The notes below the pieces were generated by a model that saw only the letters and a list, made by a program, of their open reading frames with translations, did no database searches and was not told where the DNA came from. 64,000 nt of DNA, from NCBI GenBank assembly GCA_964468205.1, contig CAYXVG010000038.1, forward strand, positions 7,605 through 71,604, written 5' to 3'. Source of the DNA: CAWELS01 sp964468205. GTDB lineage: Bacteria > Acidobacteriota > Terriglobia > Bryobacterales > Bryobacteraceae. Positions 7,999 to 15,350 of this stretch are shown here, in pieces (positions within the stretch are counted from its first letter, which is position 1; each line of letters starts with the position of its first letter). The position numbers were made by a program, and so were the translations under genes.

Positions 7999-9069
7999 AT
8001 GCGTCTTTTTCTGGGGCTACTACTCATCGGCGTTTGCATGCTTCGGAGCCAGCCGCCGCAGGCGGCAAACCGCGTTACCGGTCTCTATCCGACCTACCCG
8101 CCCGCCGGCCCGCTGGAGGGACTGACACCCGCGGAACAGGCTTCCTACCTCAATTCAATTGGCGTCACCCTCGCCGGCGGCCGGTTTCAGGACCAGGCGG
8201 TCCCCGACGCTCTCCGCGCCGCGGGCATTCGCACCGCCGGCCTCGTCGTGCTATTCCAAGGCGAGGCGCACTGGAAGTCACACCCGGAATCGAGGCCCGT
8301 CATGGCCAACGGCGAGCCGCTCTTCAAAGACCGCTGGTACGCGGGCGTGTGTCCCAATCAGCCCTGGCTGCGCCGCGAGAAGCTCGCCGAAATCGAAAGC
8401 ATGCTGCGGAGTGGCTGGTACGACTACATCAACCTGGACTTCATCCGCTACCCGGTTCACTGGGAAAAGCCGGAGCCAAGGATTCCCGATACCTGCTATT
8501 GCCCCGCCTGTCTGACCGGCTTCGAGCGCGACACGGGCATTGCGATTCCGGCTGATTCGGACTCCGCCGTGGCGAAGGCCCGGTGGATCAAGCAGCGCCA
8601 CGCCGCCTCGTGGTACCGCTGGCGCGCCGGCCGGATCACCGCGTTCTGCGCCGAGGTGAAGGCGCTTCGAGACCGGGTCGCGCCGGGAACGCTAATCGGC
8701 ATTGCCGCCGTCCCCTGGCAGCCCGAAGACTACGGAAACGCCATCTACAGAGTCGTGGGGCAAGATTTCGAGGCGCTCGCCGAAGTCGCCGACGTGTTCA
8801 ACCCGATGTCGTACCACGTGCTGAACGGGCGCCCCGTGAGCTGGATCGGCGAGGTGAACGGGTATTTCGCGCGGACCACCGGCCGGCCGGTCTGGCCCTT
8901 CGTGATCTACTCCGAAGACCACCTGCTCAGCGAAAGCGAATGGCGGGAAATCTACCGGCAGGCGCTCTCCGGCGGAGCGGGTGGCCTGATCGCTTTCCCC
9001 TTCGCGAAGGCTCACGGCACTGAGGGTTTTCGCGTCTTCGTCGAGCGGTTCGGCGGCGGCTCCCGCTGA
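7999..9069 (+). CDS. Secreted glycoside hydrolase-like protein (GHL10/DUF187-type)
   Basis: A 356-residue protein with a signal peptide (residues 1-23). The body resembles the glycosyl-hydrolase-like family 10 TIM barrels: WYDYINLDFIRYPVHW after the fourth strand, then FNPMSYHVLNGRPVSW, and a final strand GGAGGLIAFPFAKAHG. A Cys pair (CYCPAC) after the RYP segment matches the usual CxCxxC-like loop of this group. Such proteins are predicted to act on glycans but few have been tested. The ATG at 7999 starts the signal directly. It is divergent from purA and sits near a sulfatase, consistent with polysaccharide turnover. Confidence 0.7.
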   Translation: MRLFLGLLLIGVCMLRSQPPQAANRVTGLYPTYPPAGPLEGLTPAEQASYLNSIGVTLAGGRFQDQAVPDALRAAGIRTAGLVVLFQGEAHWKSHPESRPVMANGEPLFKDRWYAGVCPNQPWLRREKLAEIESMLRSGWYDYINLDFIRYPVHWEKPEPRIPDTCYCPACLTGFERDTGIAIPADSDSAVAKARWIKQRHAASWYRWRAGRITAFCAEVKALRDRVAPGTLIGIAAVPWQPEDYGNAIYRVVGQDFEALAEVADVFNPMSYHVLNGRPVSWIGEVNGYFARTTGRPVWPFVIYSEDHLLSESEWREIYRQALSGGAGGLIAFPFAKAHGTEGFRVFVERFGGGSR

Positions 9070-9148
9070 ATCGAAGGGCAGACTGTCTCCCGCTGGCTCC
9101 GGTTTTGCTTCCGCCAAACAGAATTCATTTTCTACCTCCTCGCATCGA

Positions 9149-10687
9149 TCAACCAGGCGGCGCGCCGACGTGCCAGCGCGGGGCAATCTGGTCCGTCTCG
9201 TCCGCGGTCATCAACCAGTGGAGGATGCGGTCTTTGAGCTCGTTCTTGACGCCGGCCCGGCCCGGATCGTCGAACAGGTTCACCTCTTCGCTGGGGTCCT
9301 CGGCGAGGTCGTAGAGTTCTCCTTCGCCGGAGGCGTAGTAGTTCAGCTTCCAGCGGCCGGTGCGGACCATCTTCGCGTCCGGGTGCCGGATATCCTTAAT
9401 CCCCTGCCCCTTCTCGAAGTGGAAGTCCAGCCGGCCCGTGGTGATGACCTCGGGAATGATGTTCTCCGCGAACACAGCTTCCCGCTCCTCGTAGCTCTCC
9501 CCACGCAGCAGGGAGGCGAGACTGCGGCCTTGGCAGGGTACTGGTTCCCGCACGCCGCAAAGGTTGAACAGAGTCGGCAGCAGGTCAGTGGATTCGACGA
9601 GCTGCCGGTAGCCGCCCGGGCGGACAACTCCTGGATAGCGGATCATGAGCGGGACGCGGACGGAGGCTTCGAAGAAGCAGTTCTTGCCCATCAAGCCGTG
9701 TTCGAGCATCTGGTCACCGTGGTCGCTGGCGAATACGACGAGCGTGTTGCCGGATTGGCCAGTATCATCGAGGGTTTGCAGGATCCGGCCTACCTCCTGG
9801 TCGATCTGGCTCACCGAAGCGTAATAGGTGCGATAGGCCCACTGCAGCCGCTCCCGATCCATGTCGAACGCCGGCTGGCCGCGCAAGATCAGCCGTTGAA
9901 GCGGGCGCGGCAGTTCCTGGATCTCCTCGAGCCTAACCTGCCGCGGCAGCGGGATTTCGACGTCGTCGTACATCGAATCGAACGGCTCGGGCGCCAGGAA
10001 CGGCGAGTGCGGCTGGAAGAAGGAGGAGAAGAGAAAGAAGGGGCGGGAGTCCGCGGCCATCTCCGTGAGAAACTCTCTCGTCTTGAGCCCCACCCAAGCG
10101 GTTTCCGTGTGCTCCCGGGCGATCACCATGCGGAACGGATTCTGGCCGGGCGGCGCCGGCTTCACTGTCTGCCGGTACGGAATGTGCGCCCGCGGATCAT
10201 TTTCCTTTCGCCACCTCGAGTAGTCGCTGTACTCGGTGAGATAGGGAACGCCGTCGTGGAGGAGCACGCGGTCGAATCCCGTAGTTCGGGCGTGCTCTGC
10301 CGTGGGCGGAATGTAGTGAAGCTTGCCGACCGTTCCGGTCTGGTATCCGGCGTCCTGGAGATACTGCTGCATCAGCGTCTCGCCGGCCTTGAGTGGGGTG
10401 TAGTTCACGCGGTTCTGATGGCTGTGCGGATAGCGCCCGGTGAAGAAGGTGACCCGCGAAGGAACACACACCGGAGCCTGAACGAAGGCGCGCTCGAAGT
10501 TGGCGGACTCGGCGGCCAGCCGGTCGAGATTCGGAGTGCGAATCAGCCGGTTGCCGTTGGCGCCGAGAGTATCCCAGCGCTGTTGGTCCGTCATGATGAA
10601 GAGAATGTTCGGTTGGCGCCCGGCCGCGATTGACGTGGAGTTCGCGGTGGCCGCGGAACAGGTTTGCAGAAAGCTCCGCCGGTTCAT
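9149..10687 (-). CDS. Sulfatase (arylsulfatase/choline-sulfatase type)
   Basis: A type I sulfatase, removing sulfate esters from an unidentified substrate, probably a glycan, outside the cytoplasm. The 512-residue product has an N-terminal MNRRSFLQTCSA segment like a Tat-type signal. NILFIMTDQQRWDTLG supplies the first metal ligands; CVPSRVTFFTGRYPH is the formylglycine signature (CxPSR), followed by TVGKLHY, FASDHGDQMLEHGLMGK (metal site) and KLNYYASGEGELYDL near the end. All catalytic elements are present, so activity would need a formylglycine-generating enzyme encoded elsewhere. It is one of three sulfatases in the window. Confidence 0.93.
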   Translation of the reverse strand: MNRRSFLQTCSAATANSTSIAAGRQPNILFIMTDQQRWDTLGANGNRLIRTPNLDRLAAESANFERAFVQAPVCVPSRVTFFTGRYPHSHQNRVNYTPLKAGETLMQQYLQDAGYQTGTVGKLHYIPPTAEHARTTGFDRVLLHDGVPYLTEYSDYSRWRKENDPRAHIPYRQTVKPAPPGQNPFRMVIAREHTETAWVGLKTREFLTEMAADSRPFFLFSSFFQPHSPFLAPEPFDSMYDDVEIPLPRQVRLEEIQELPRPLQRLILRGQPAFDMDRERLQWAYRTYYASVSQIDQEVGRILQTLDDTGQSGNTLVVFASDHGDQMLEHGLMGKNCFFEASVRVPLMIRYPGVVRPGGYRQLVESTDLLPTLFNLCGVREPVPCQGRSLASLLRGESYEEREAVFAENIIPEVITTGRLDFHFEKGQGIKDIRHPDAKMVRTGRWKLNYYASGEGELYDLAEDPSEEVNLFDDPGRAGVKNELKDRILHWLMTADETDQIAPRWHVGAPPG

Positions 10688-10790
10688 GATCCCAGTCTCC
10701 TTCCTTACGGTGATGGGGGGACTCCCATTCCACTACGGAGGCAGAGCCGGCTGCAAGGAGCCGGCAGGCGGCAGCGGCCGGCTTTCGAGC

Positions 10791-11351
10791 CTAAGGGCTC
10801 GGAATCGTCCAAAAATAGATGCGGTGACCGCCGACGTTGACCTCTTTCTCCGGCGTCCAGTCGCCCATGGTGTGACTGTGGGAGACAACCCGCGTCCCGG
10901 GCTTCAGTTCAGCCAGCAGCTTTGGCCTGAGTTTCAGATTGACCCACGGCCAGAGGTAGAGGGTAACAACTGTGGCGTCGCGAATCTCGGCTTCGAACAG
11001 GTCTTCGTTCCGGAAGCTGACCTTTCCGAGCACGCCGGCCTCGCGCGCGTTGGCGACGGCCTCTTCGATCCGATCCGGATCGATGTCGATGCCGACGCCG
11101 CGGGCGCCGAATTCCTTAACCGCGGCAATCACGATCCGGCCATCTCCACAGCCGAGATCGTAGACCAGGTCGTCCTTGGTCACATTGGCGAGGCGGAGCA
11201 TCTCCCGCACCACCTCGGGAGAAGAAGGTTCGTACCTGACATCGGGCGGCCGGAGCGGTGCATTCTGAGCGCCGGCAGGCGAGAGCCCCGCCCACAGCAA
11301 CAGCACCGATGAGGCGATCGCCCAAGTGCAGTTGATGAGGCCGCTTCTCAA
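10791..11351 (-). CDS. Exported SAM-dependent methyltransferase-like protein (ATPSCKMT/FAM173-like)
   Basis: A class I methyltransferase domain: VYDLGCGDGRIVIAAV (motif I, SAM binding), GVGIDIDPDRIEEA (acidic residue for the ribose), FRNEDLFEAEI, TVVTLYLWPWVNLKLRPKLL and GTRVVSHSHTMGDW. The pattern matches the small methyltransferases related to ATPSCKMT. The product begins with a convincing signal peptide (IASSVLLLWAGLSPAGAQ) when started at TTG 11351, giving 186 residues; ATG 11429 is an alternative. A SAM enzyme with an export signal is odd because SAM is cytoplasmic. The start choice is supported by another remnant frame ending at 11374. Substrate unknown. Confidence 0.75.
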   Translation of the reverse strand: MRSGLINCTWAIASSVLLLWAGLSPAGAQNAPLRPPDVRYEPSSPEVVREMLRLANVTKDDLVYDLGCGDGRIVIAAVKEFGARGVGIDIDPDRIEEAVANAREAGVLGKVSFRNEDLFEAEIRDATVVTLYLWPWVNLKLRPKLLAELKPGTRVVSHSHTMGDWTPEKEVNVGGHRIYFWTIPSP

Positions 11352-11373
11352 CAGCCGCCGTCCGTTTCCCGCC

Positions 11374-11650
11374 CTAACCGGGATGCCCGGTAAGCCATTC
11401 CCGCAACCAGTCAAAGACGTCATACCGCATCTCCTCGCTGAGATGATGAGTTCGATCGCGGGAGCGAGAGCGAGCCTCATCTGCCCGGCCCGAAGCCGGG
11501 TCCACTGACCAAACCTTCGTTGCGGCCGGTTCCACTGCGGCGCTGGTGAAGCGGCGGTCCGGCCGGCGACTGAGGATCCAATTGCAGTGGTACTCCAGCT
11601 TACTCCGGGAAGAAGAGAGAGTGCCAGGGGCCGCGCCCGCGGTGTTCGGG
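11374..11650 (-). pseudogene. Possible C-terminal remnant of an alpha/beta-hydrolase
   Basis: A minus-strand frame ending at 11374 reads SEEMRYDVFDWLREWL after a THHL segment. This resembles the last helix of dienelactone-hydrolase or acetylxylan-esterase-like proteins, where a catalytic His precedes it. No nucleophile elbow or upstream half of the gene is found, so it can only be a fossil. It occupies most of the 379 bases between the methyltransferase and the amidohydrolase, where no other gene is seen. It could be a chance frame; confidence is low. Confidence 0.3.
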
Positions 11651-11730
11651 CGATTCGGCAGTTCCGCCGCGGCGATCCTTTCGCGGCGGGCGGCGTGTTG
11701 TACTGTGAAAGACAACGTAAGGAGGCAAAG

Positions 11731-12999
11731 ATGAAGCGACTGCCGCTGCTCCTGCTGGCCGCGGGTCTCACCTGGGCTCAGGCTGACTATGATCTGCTGC
11801 TGAAGGGCGGCTTCGTGATCGACCCGAAGAACGGCGTCGAGGCGGTTCGGGACGTGGCGGTGAAAGACGGCCGCATTGCCGCCGTGGAGCCGTCAATCGA
11901 CAACTCGCGGGCGCGGCAGGCGATCGACGCCGCGGGTCTGATCGTGACGCCCGGCCTGATCGACATTCACGTGCACGTGTTCCATTCGACCGGCATTCCG
12001 GGGGCGTGGGCCGGCGACAACAGCGTGATGCCCGACTCGTTTTCATTCCGCACGGGGGTCACGACGATGGCGGATGCCGGCTCGGCGGGCTGGCGGAACT
12101 TCGAGCAGTTTCGCACGACGGTGATCGACCGGGTCCAGACGCGGGTTTTGGCATTCATCAATATTTCGGGCTACGGGATGTCGAGCAACATGGTGGAGCA
12201 GGGGGACTGGGATCCGGCAGCGGTGGTGAGGTTGGCGAAGAAGCATGCGGATGTCGTCGTGGGCGTGAAGGCCGCGCATTACGAGGGGCCCGGCTGGGAG
12301 TCAGTGGACAACGCGGTTGAGGCGGGGCGGCTGGCCGGGCGTCCGGTGATGGTCGATTTCGGATGGTTCCGGCCGGAGCGGCCTTACTGGGAACTCGTCG
12401 GGAAGCATCTGCGTCCGGGCGACATTACGACGCACGCTTATCGCGGCCCGGTGCCCTGGGTTAATGAGGAGGGCCGGCTCTATCCGTATCTGGCGAAGGC
12501 CCGCGAGCGTGGCGTGGTTTTCGATGTGGGGCACGGGGGCGGCAGCTTCGTCTTTCGTAATGCTGTCCCGGCCGTGCGGCAGGGTTTCTACCCGGATACG
12601 ATCTCGACTGACTTGCACTCCGGCAGTCAGAATGGCGCGATGATGGATCTGCCGACGACGATGTCGAAGTTTCTGGCGATGGGGATGCCGCTCAGCGAGG
12701 TGGTGCGGGCAACGACATGGCGGGCGGCTGAGGTGATTGGCCGCGAGGAGTTGGGACATCTTTCGTCCGGGGCGGCGGCCGACATCACGGTCCTCCGCGT
12801 GCAGAAGGGCGCGTTTGCGTTTCGGGACGTGGCCGGCGGGAAGTATCCCGGGCGGGAGCGGCTGCATTGCGAGATGACTCTGAAGGACGGCGTCATTCGC
12901 TGGGACTGGAATTCGCGGGCAGCAGTGGACTATACGACGCTTGATCCGGAGTATGGGGTGAATGAGTGGGAGCAGCTTCTGCGGCCGGATACGAAATAG
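11731..12999 (+). CDS. Amidohydrolase/deacetylase family metallohydrolase, secreted
   Basis: A TIM-barrel metal-dependent hydrolase of the EF_0837/deacetylase-like branch of the amidohydrolase superfamily. AAGGAGG at 11719-11725 sets the ATG at 11731, giving 422 residues with a signal peptide (residues 1-16). Metal and catalytic motifs appear in order: HVHVF after strand 1, VVVGVKAAHY (candidate carboxylated Lys), THAYRG, FDVGHGGGSF and STDLHSGS (catalytic Asp). Relatives are often annotated dihydroorotase or adenine deaminase, but those substrates are not supported for this branch. The last 21 codons plus stop lie inside a 90-base segment copied 132 bases downstream; the coding region itself is intact. 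Confidence 0.88.
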   Translation: MKRLPLLLLAAGLTWAQADYDLLLKGGFVIDPKNGVEAVRDVAVKDGRIAAVEPSIDNSRARQAIDAAGLIVTPGLIDIHVHVFHSTGIPGAWAGDNSVMPDSFSFRTGVTTMADAGSAGWRNFEQFRTTVIDRVQTRVLAFINISGYGMSSNMVEQGDWDPAAVVRLAKKHADVVVGVKAAHYEGPGWESVDNAVEAGRLAGRPVMVDFGWFRPERPYWELVGKHLRPGDITTHAYRGPVPWVNEEGRLYPYLAKARERGVVFDVGHGGGSFVFRNAVPAVRQGFYPDTISTDLHSGSQNGAMMDLPTTMSKFLAMGMPLSEVVRATTWRAAEVIGREELGHLSSGAAADITVLRVQKGAFAFRDVAGGKYPGRERLHCEMTLKDGVIRWDWNSRAAVDYTTLDPEYGVNEWEQLLRPDTK

Positions 13000-13158
13000 G
13001 GAAACGCGCGGTCTGTCCCCGGGTTTCCCCGGGTTTCCCGGGTTTCCCGGGTTTCCCCGGGTTTCCCCACGCTTGATCCGGAGTATGGGGTGAATGAGTG
13101 GGAGCAGCTTCTGCGGCCGGATACGAAATAGGGAAACGCGCGGTCTGTCCCCGGGTTT
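12937..13158. repeat. Tandem duplication of the amidohydrolase 3' end around a GGGTTTCCC minisatellite
   Basis: Two 90-base copies, 12937-13026 and 13069-13158, appear identical. Each contains the last codons of the amidohydrolase, its TAG stop and a trailer reading GGAAACGCGCGGTCTGTCCC. Between them (13021-13068) lie about five units of GGGTTTCCC with an optional extra C. The whole looks like a 132-base tandem duplication seeded by the short repeats. The trailer resembles REP-like intergenic repeats in other genomes, but I cannot verify that. Confidence 0.85.
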
Positions 13159-13330
13159 GTAAATCAGGGTGATCGCATCCGCTGTTGGAAACACGTAACT
13201 TGCTCGAACCACCACCCGCGGGCTGGCCTGAAGTGATGTTCAGGATGTTTACGTTGTTCAAGTTGAGCACGTTTTAGCCCCTCCTCAGCCCCTCGGATTT
13301 TGGCCCCGGACGACAATGTCGAACGGAAGC

Positions 13331-13812
13331 TCAGTCTTCACCGAGTTCGGCAAGAACCTTCGCGTAGAGGTCAGCTCCGATCCAGAAACCTGCACGTTGC
13401 CTGAGGTCGTCGAGAAGCGGCTTGACCGTCTCGATCAGGCCGGCCTGTGTCGCCTCTACAAGCACGCCGAGCAATCCTGTGATCCTCAGGCCTCGAGAGG
13501 CCGCGATTCTTCGGCCGCGGCGCTCATCCATCAGCAACAGATCAGCGCTTCTCTCCTCCGCCAATACGATCGCCTCGGCTTCTCCGTGATCGAGTTCGTT
13601 GCAGAGTTGATTAACCTCCCCCTGATTCCGGACTGGCGCCACAACGATCCAGGCGGGGTTTGGTCAAGCAGGTTTGGCTCGTAGTCGGCGCGTGTCGGTT
13701 CCCGATATACAGCCGGCGGTATTAGAACTTGTTCGTACAAACGGGGTAGGAGATCCAGTTGGTTGATGAGCCCGAGATTGAGGATTGGGGATGTATCTGA
13801 GACGACAATCAA
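13331..13812 (-). pseudogene. DUF3368 PIN-domain toxin, frameshifted
   Basis: The N-terminal half (from TTG at 13812) reads IVVSDTSPILNLGLINQLDLLPRLY, with the first PIN-domain Asp; the C-terminal half, in another frame, reads DHGEAEAIVLAEERSADLLL and MDERRGRRIAASRGL with the remaining acidic residues. Together they match a full DUF3368 PIN nuclease of about 160 residues. The frame changes near 13635-13655, where one missing base in a CCCCGCCTGG run would restore a P-A-W-I-V-V join. The start overlaps the antitoxin stop by four bases (TTGA). Unless this is an assembly error, the toxin is inactive. Confidence 0.82.
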
Positions 13813-14054
13813 AGCCGGCCCATGTCACGAAGAGTCCGTACGTCTTGTTCGAACTCCTCAGTCCCATAGTGGACCGGAATGTGTCGCTCTCCCAGAAGAC
13901 GCTGGAACTCCCGTTGGCTCAATTCGGCGAGTCCGCTGGCCTGGGCTAGAGTGAGGCGTTCCTGCTGAAACAACGCCAGGGCGAGTTCCCGCTTCAACTC
14001 CGGCTCGGAAATCCGGGCCGCCGCGAGAACGTCGTCAGAGATCGTCACAGGCAT
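13809..14054 (-). CDS. UPF0175 family antitoxin
   Basis: An 81-residue protein of the UPF0175 family, the usual partner of DUF3368 PIN toxins. It reads EPELKRELALALFQQERLTL followed by a helix-turn-helix-like SGLAELSQREFQRLLGERHI, then an acidic C-terminal tail (HYGTEEFEQDVRTL). In such pairs the antitoxin binds the toxin and represses its own promoter. It lies first in the operon and looks intact, although its toxin is frameshifted, as expected when the antitoxin is the safer half to keep. The pair lies within 1 kb of the ssrA 3' end. Confidence 0.85.
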   Translation of the reverse strand: MPVTISDDVLAAARISEPELKRELALALFQQERLTLAQASGLAELSQREFQRLLGERHIPVHYGTEEFEQDVRTLRDMGRL

Positions 14055-14175
14055 GGAACCAACCTGATTATAGCGCCTCGGAATCGAACAACCGACAACC
14101 GGTCGCGGAGGTTGCTCAGTCGCCTCAAACGGCGGTTTTTTCTTGTGGTGCTACAGTGTCTTCGTAAAGGTCACG

Positions 14176-14928
14176 ATGCTGGACTTCGTCGAGAATGAGT
14201 CTGAAGATCTATCTGAAGCGATGTGTCGCAGCGTGCGCGAATTCGACCCCGGCTATCACGAGGACTTCAGACGGGTCAGAGTCCGGGCCAAGAACGTGAT
14301 GGACTGCTTCCGTGGGAAGCTTCAGGTCCCCATGGCTGAGATCTTCGATGTTGCGGACGAACTTCGGGCGGCGCTCAGGAACTGGGGAGCGGACAAGCGT
14401 AAACCAGCCACGACTAGGGCGCCGGCTGACATCGCACGTGGCTTGCACAACTGCGAGCTTTGGCGCGACCTGCTCGGCCTTGAAGACTGGGGTGCATCCT
14501 GGTTGGATGTGCCCGATCCTCACACTCCGGACTTGCCCAAGCGCCTGCTTCGTGTGTTCGGTGACCTTGGAAGGATCTGTTTCAGCACTCAGCAGCTCAC
14601 GATCGTCTATCCCGGCAAAGCTCTCTTATTGCTCACGGGCATTGGCCCGGCATTTGACGGCAGGGTGCGCGCGGGACTCACTGCTATCGGTATTGGGGGC
14701 TGGACGGCCACTCACTGGCCTCTGCCGAGCACTGAGCATGAGGCCACTTCCCGGAAAATGATGCAGGCCTATCGCGCTGCGGCTGGATTCTGCTTTGAGA
14801 ACCGAGAGATGCTCCGACGATTGGCTTGCGAGGATGCCACGATCGACGAGTTGCTCAATCAACTCAGGTCTCCTGGCCGATTGATCGACATCCTGCTCTT
14901 CATGCGCGGGCTTCATCCGCGGGGCTAA
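14176..14928 (+). CDS. Hypothetical protein beside ssrA
   Basis: A 250-residue soluble protein that I do not recognise. The ATG at 14176 has AAAGG upstream and is preferred to a TTG at 14143. It is mostly helical, with charged N- and C-terminal thirds and one hydrophobic stretch around KALLLLTGIGPAF that is too short for a confident membrane helix. There is no signal peptide and no known catalytic motif. Codon use looks less GC-biased than neighbouring genes (several CTATCT/TGT/TTG codons). It ends eight bases from the tmRNA 3' end on the opposite strand, in an accessory-looking patch with a toxin-antitoxin remnant, so it may be a transferred gene. Confidence 0.6.
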   Translation: MLDFVENESEDLSEAMCRSVREFDPGYHEDFRRVRVRAKNVMDCFRGKLQVPMAEIFDVADELRAALRNWGADKRKPATTRAPADIARGLHNCELWRDLLGLEDWGASWLDVPDPHTPDLPKRLLRVFGDLGRICFSTQQLTIVYPGKALLLLTGIGPAFDGRVRAGLTAIGIGGWTATHWPLPSTEHEATSRKMMQAYRAAAGFCFENREMLRRLACEDATIDELLNQLRSPGRLIDILLFMRGLHPRG

Positions 14929-14935
14929 CTTAAGA

Positions 14936-15289
14936 TGGTGGAGGCGGCGGGAGTCGAACCCGCGTCCGAAAGTGTCTGCCGTTGGAAGACTACGTGTGTA
15001 GCCGCTTCAAATTTTTCGGGTGACGCCTTAGAAACGGCAAGAGCGACGCCAACCTAGTCCGATTGGGTTTCAGCCTGCGGCTCCGGACCGAAGCTTTTGG
15101 CCAATCTCGCTTAATGACGCTCACTAACCAACGTGCGAGCCCGTTGGCCGGAGCGACCACCTATGGTTAGGCGGCGTATGCAAACTGCTGGTTATCGGCA
15201 GTTATAGTTTTTTCGGTCGTTTTACGGGAGCCCGGAACCCGACACGCCTTCCAGCGCCAGTCCAATCCCGTCGAAGCCATTACGCCCCC
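14936..15289 (-). ncRNA. ssrA: Transfer-messenger RNA (tmRNA)
   Basis: The 354-base RNA starts GGGGGCGUAAUGGCUUCGAC and ends with encoded CCA at 14938-14936. The acceptor halves GGGGGCG and CGCCUCC pair over seven positions, and the T-arm GUUCGACUC is present. The tag frame (15199-15170, stop at 15169-15167) resumes at GCC and encodes ADNQQFAYAA, ending in the AA protease signal. tmRNA with SmpB rescues stalled ribosomes and tags the product for degradation. It converges with the unknown gene ending at 14928. Its 3' end is a typical integration site for mobile islands. Confidence 0.97.
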
Positions 15290-15350
15290 AGCAGATGGAC
15301 TACCTTTATATTACCACGGCCTGGCAAGCGGCCCCCGGCGGTCCGGCGGC

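Noticed and set aside
9170..10633. A 487-codon plus-strand frame opposite the sulfatase
   Set aside because: It is the antisense shadow of a clear sulfatase in GC-rich DNA and has no recognisable domain.
12301..13215. A minus-strand frame running through the duplicated amidohydrolase end
   Set aside because: Its repeats come from the DNA duplication, not from a protein repeat. A second frame (12893-13270) begins with a Leu/Asn-rich stretch of unclear meaning and was also dropped.
14095..14140. Rho-independent terminator near a CGCC...GGCG stem and T-run
   Set aside because: The stem is only four to five bases and no plus-strand gene ends there.
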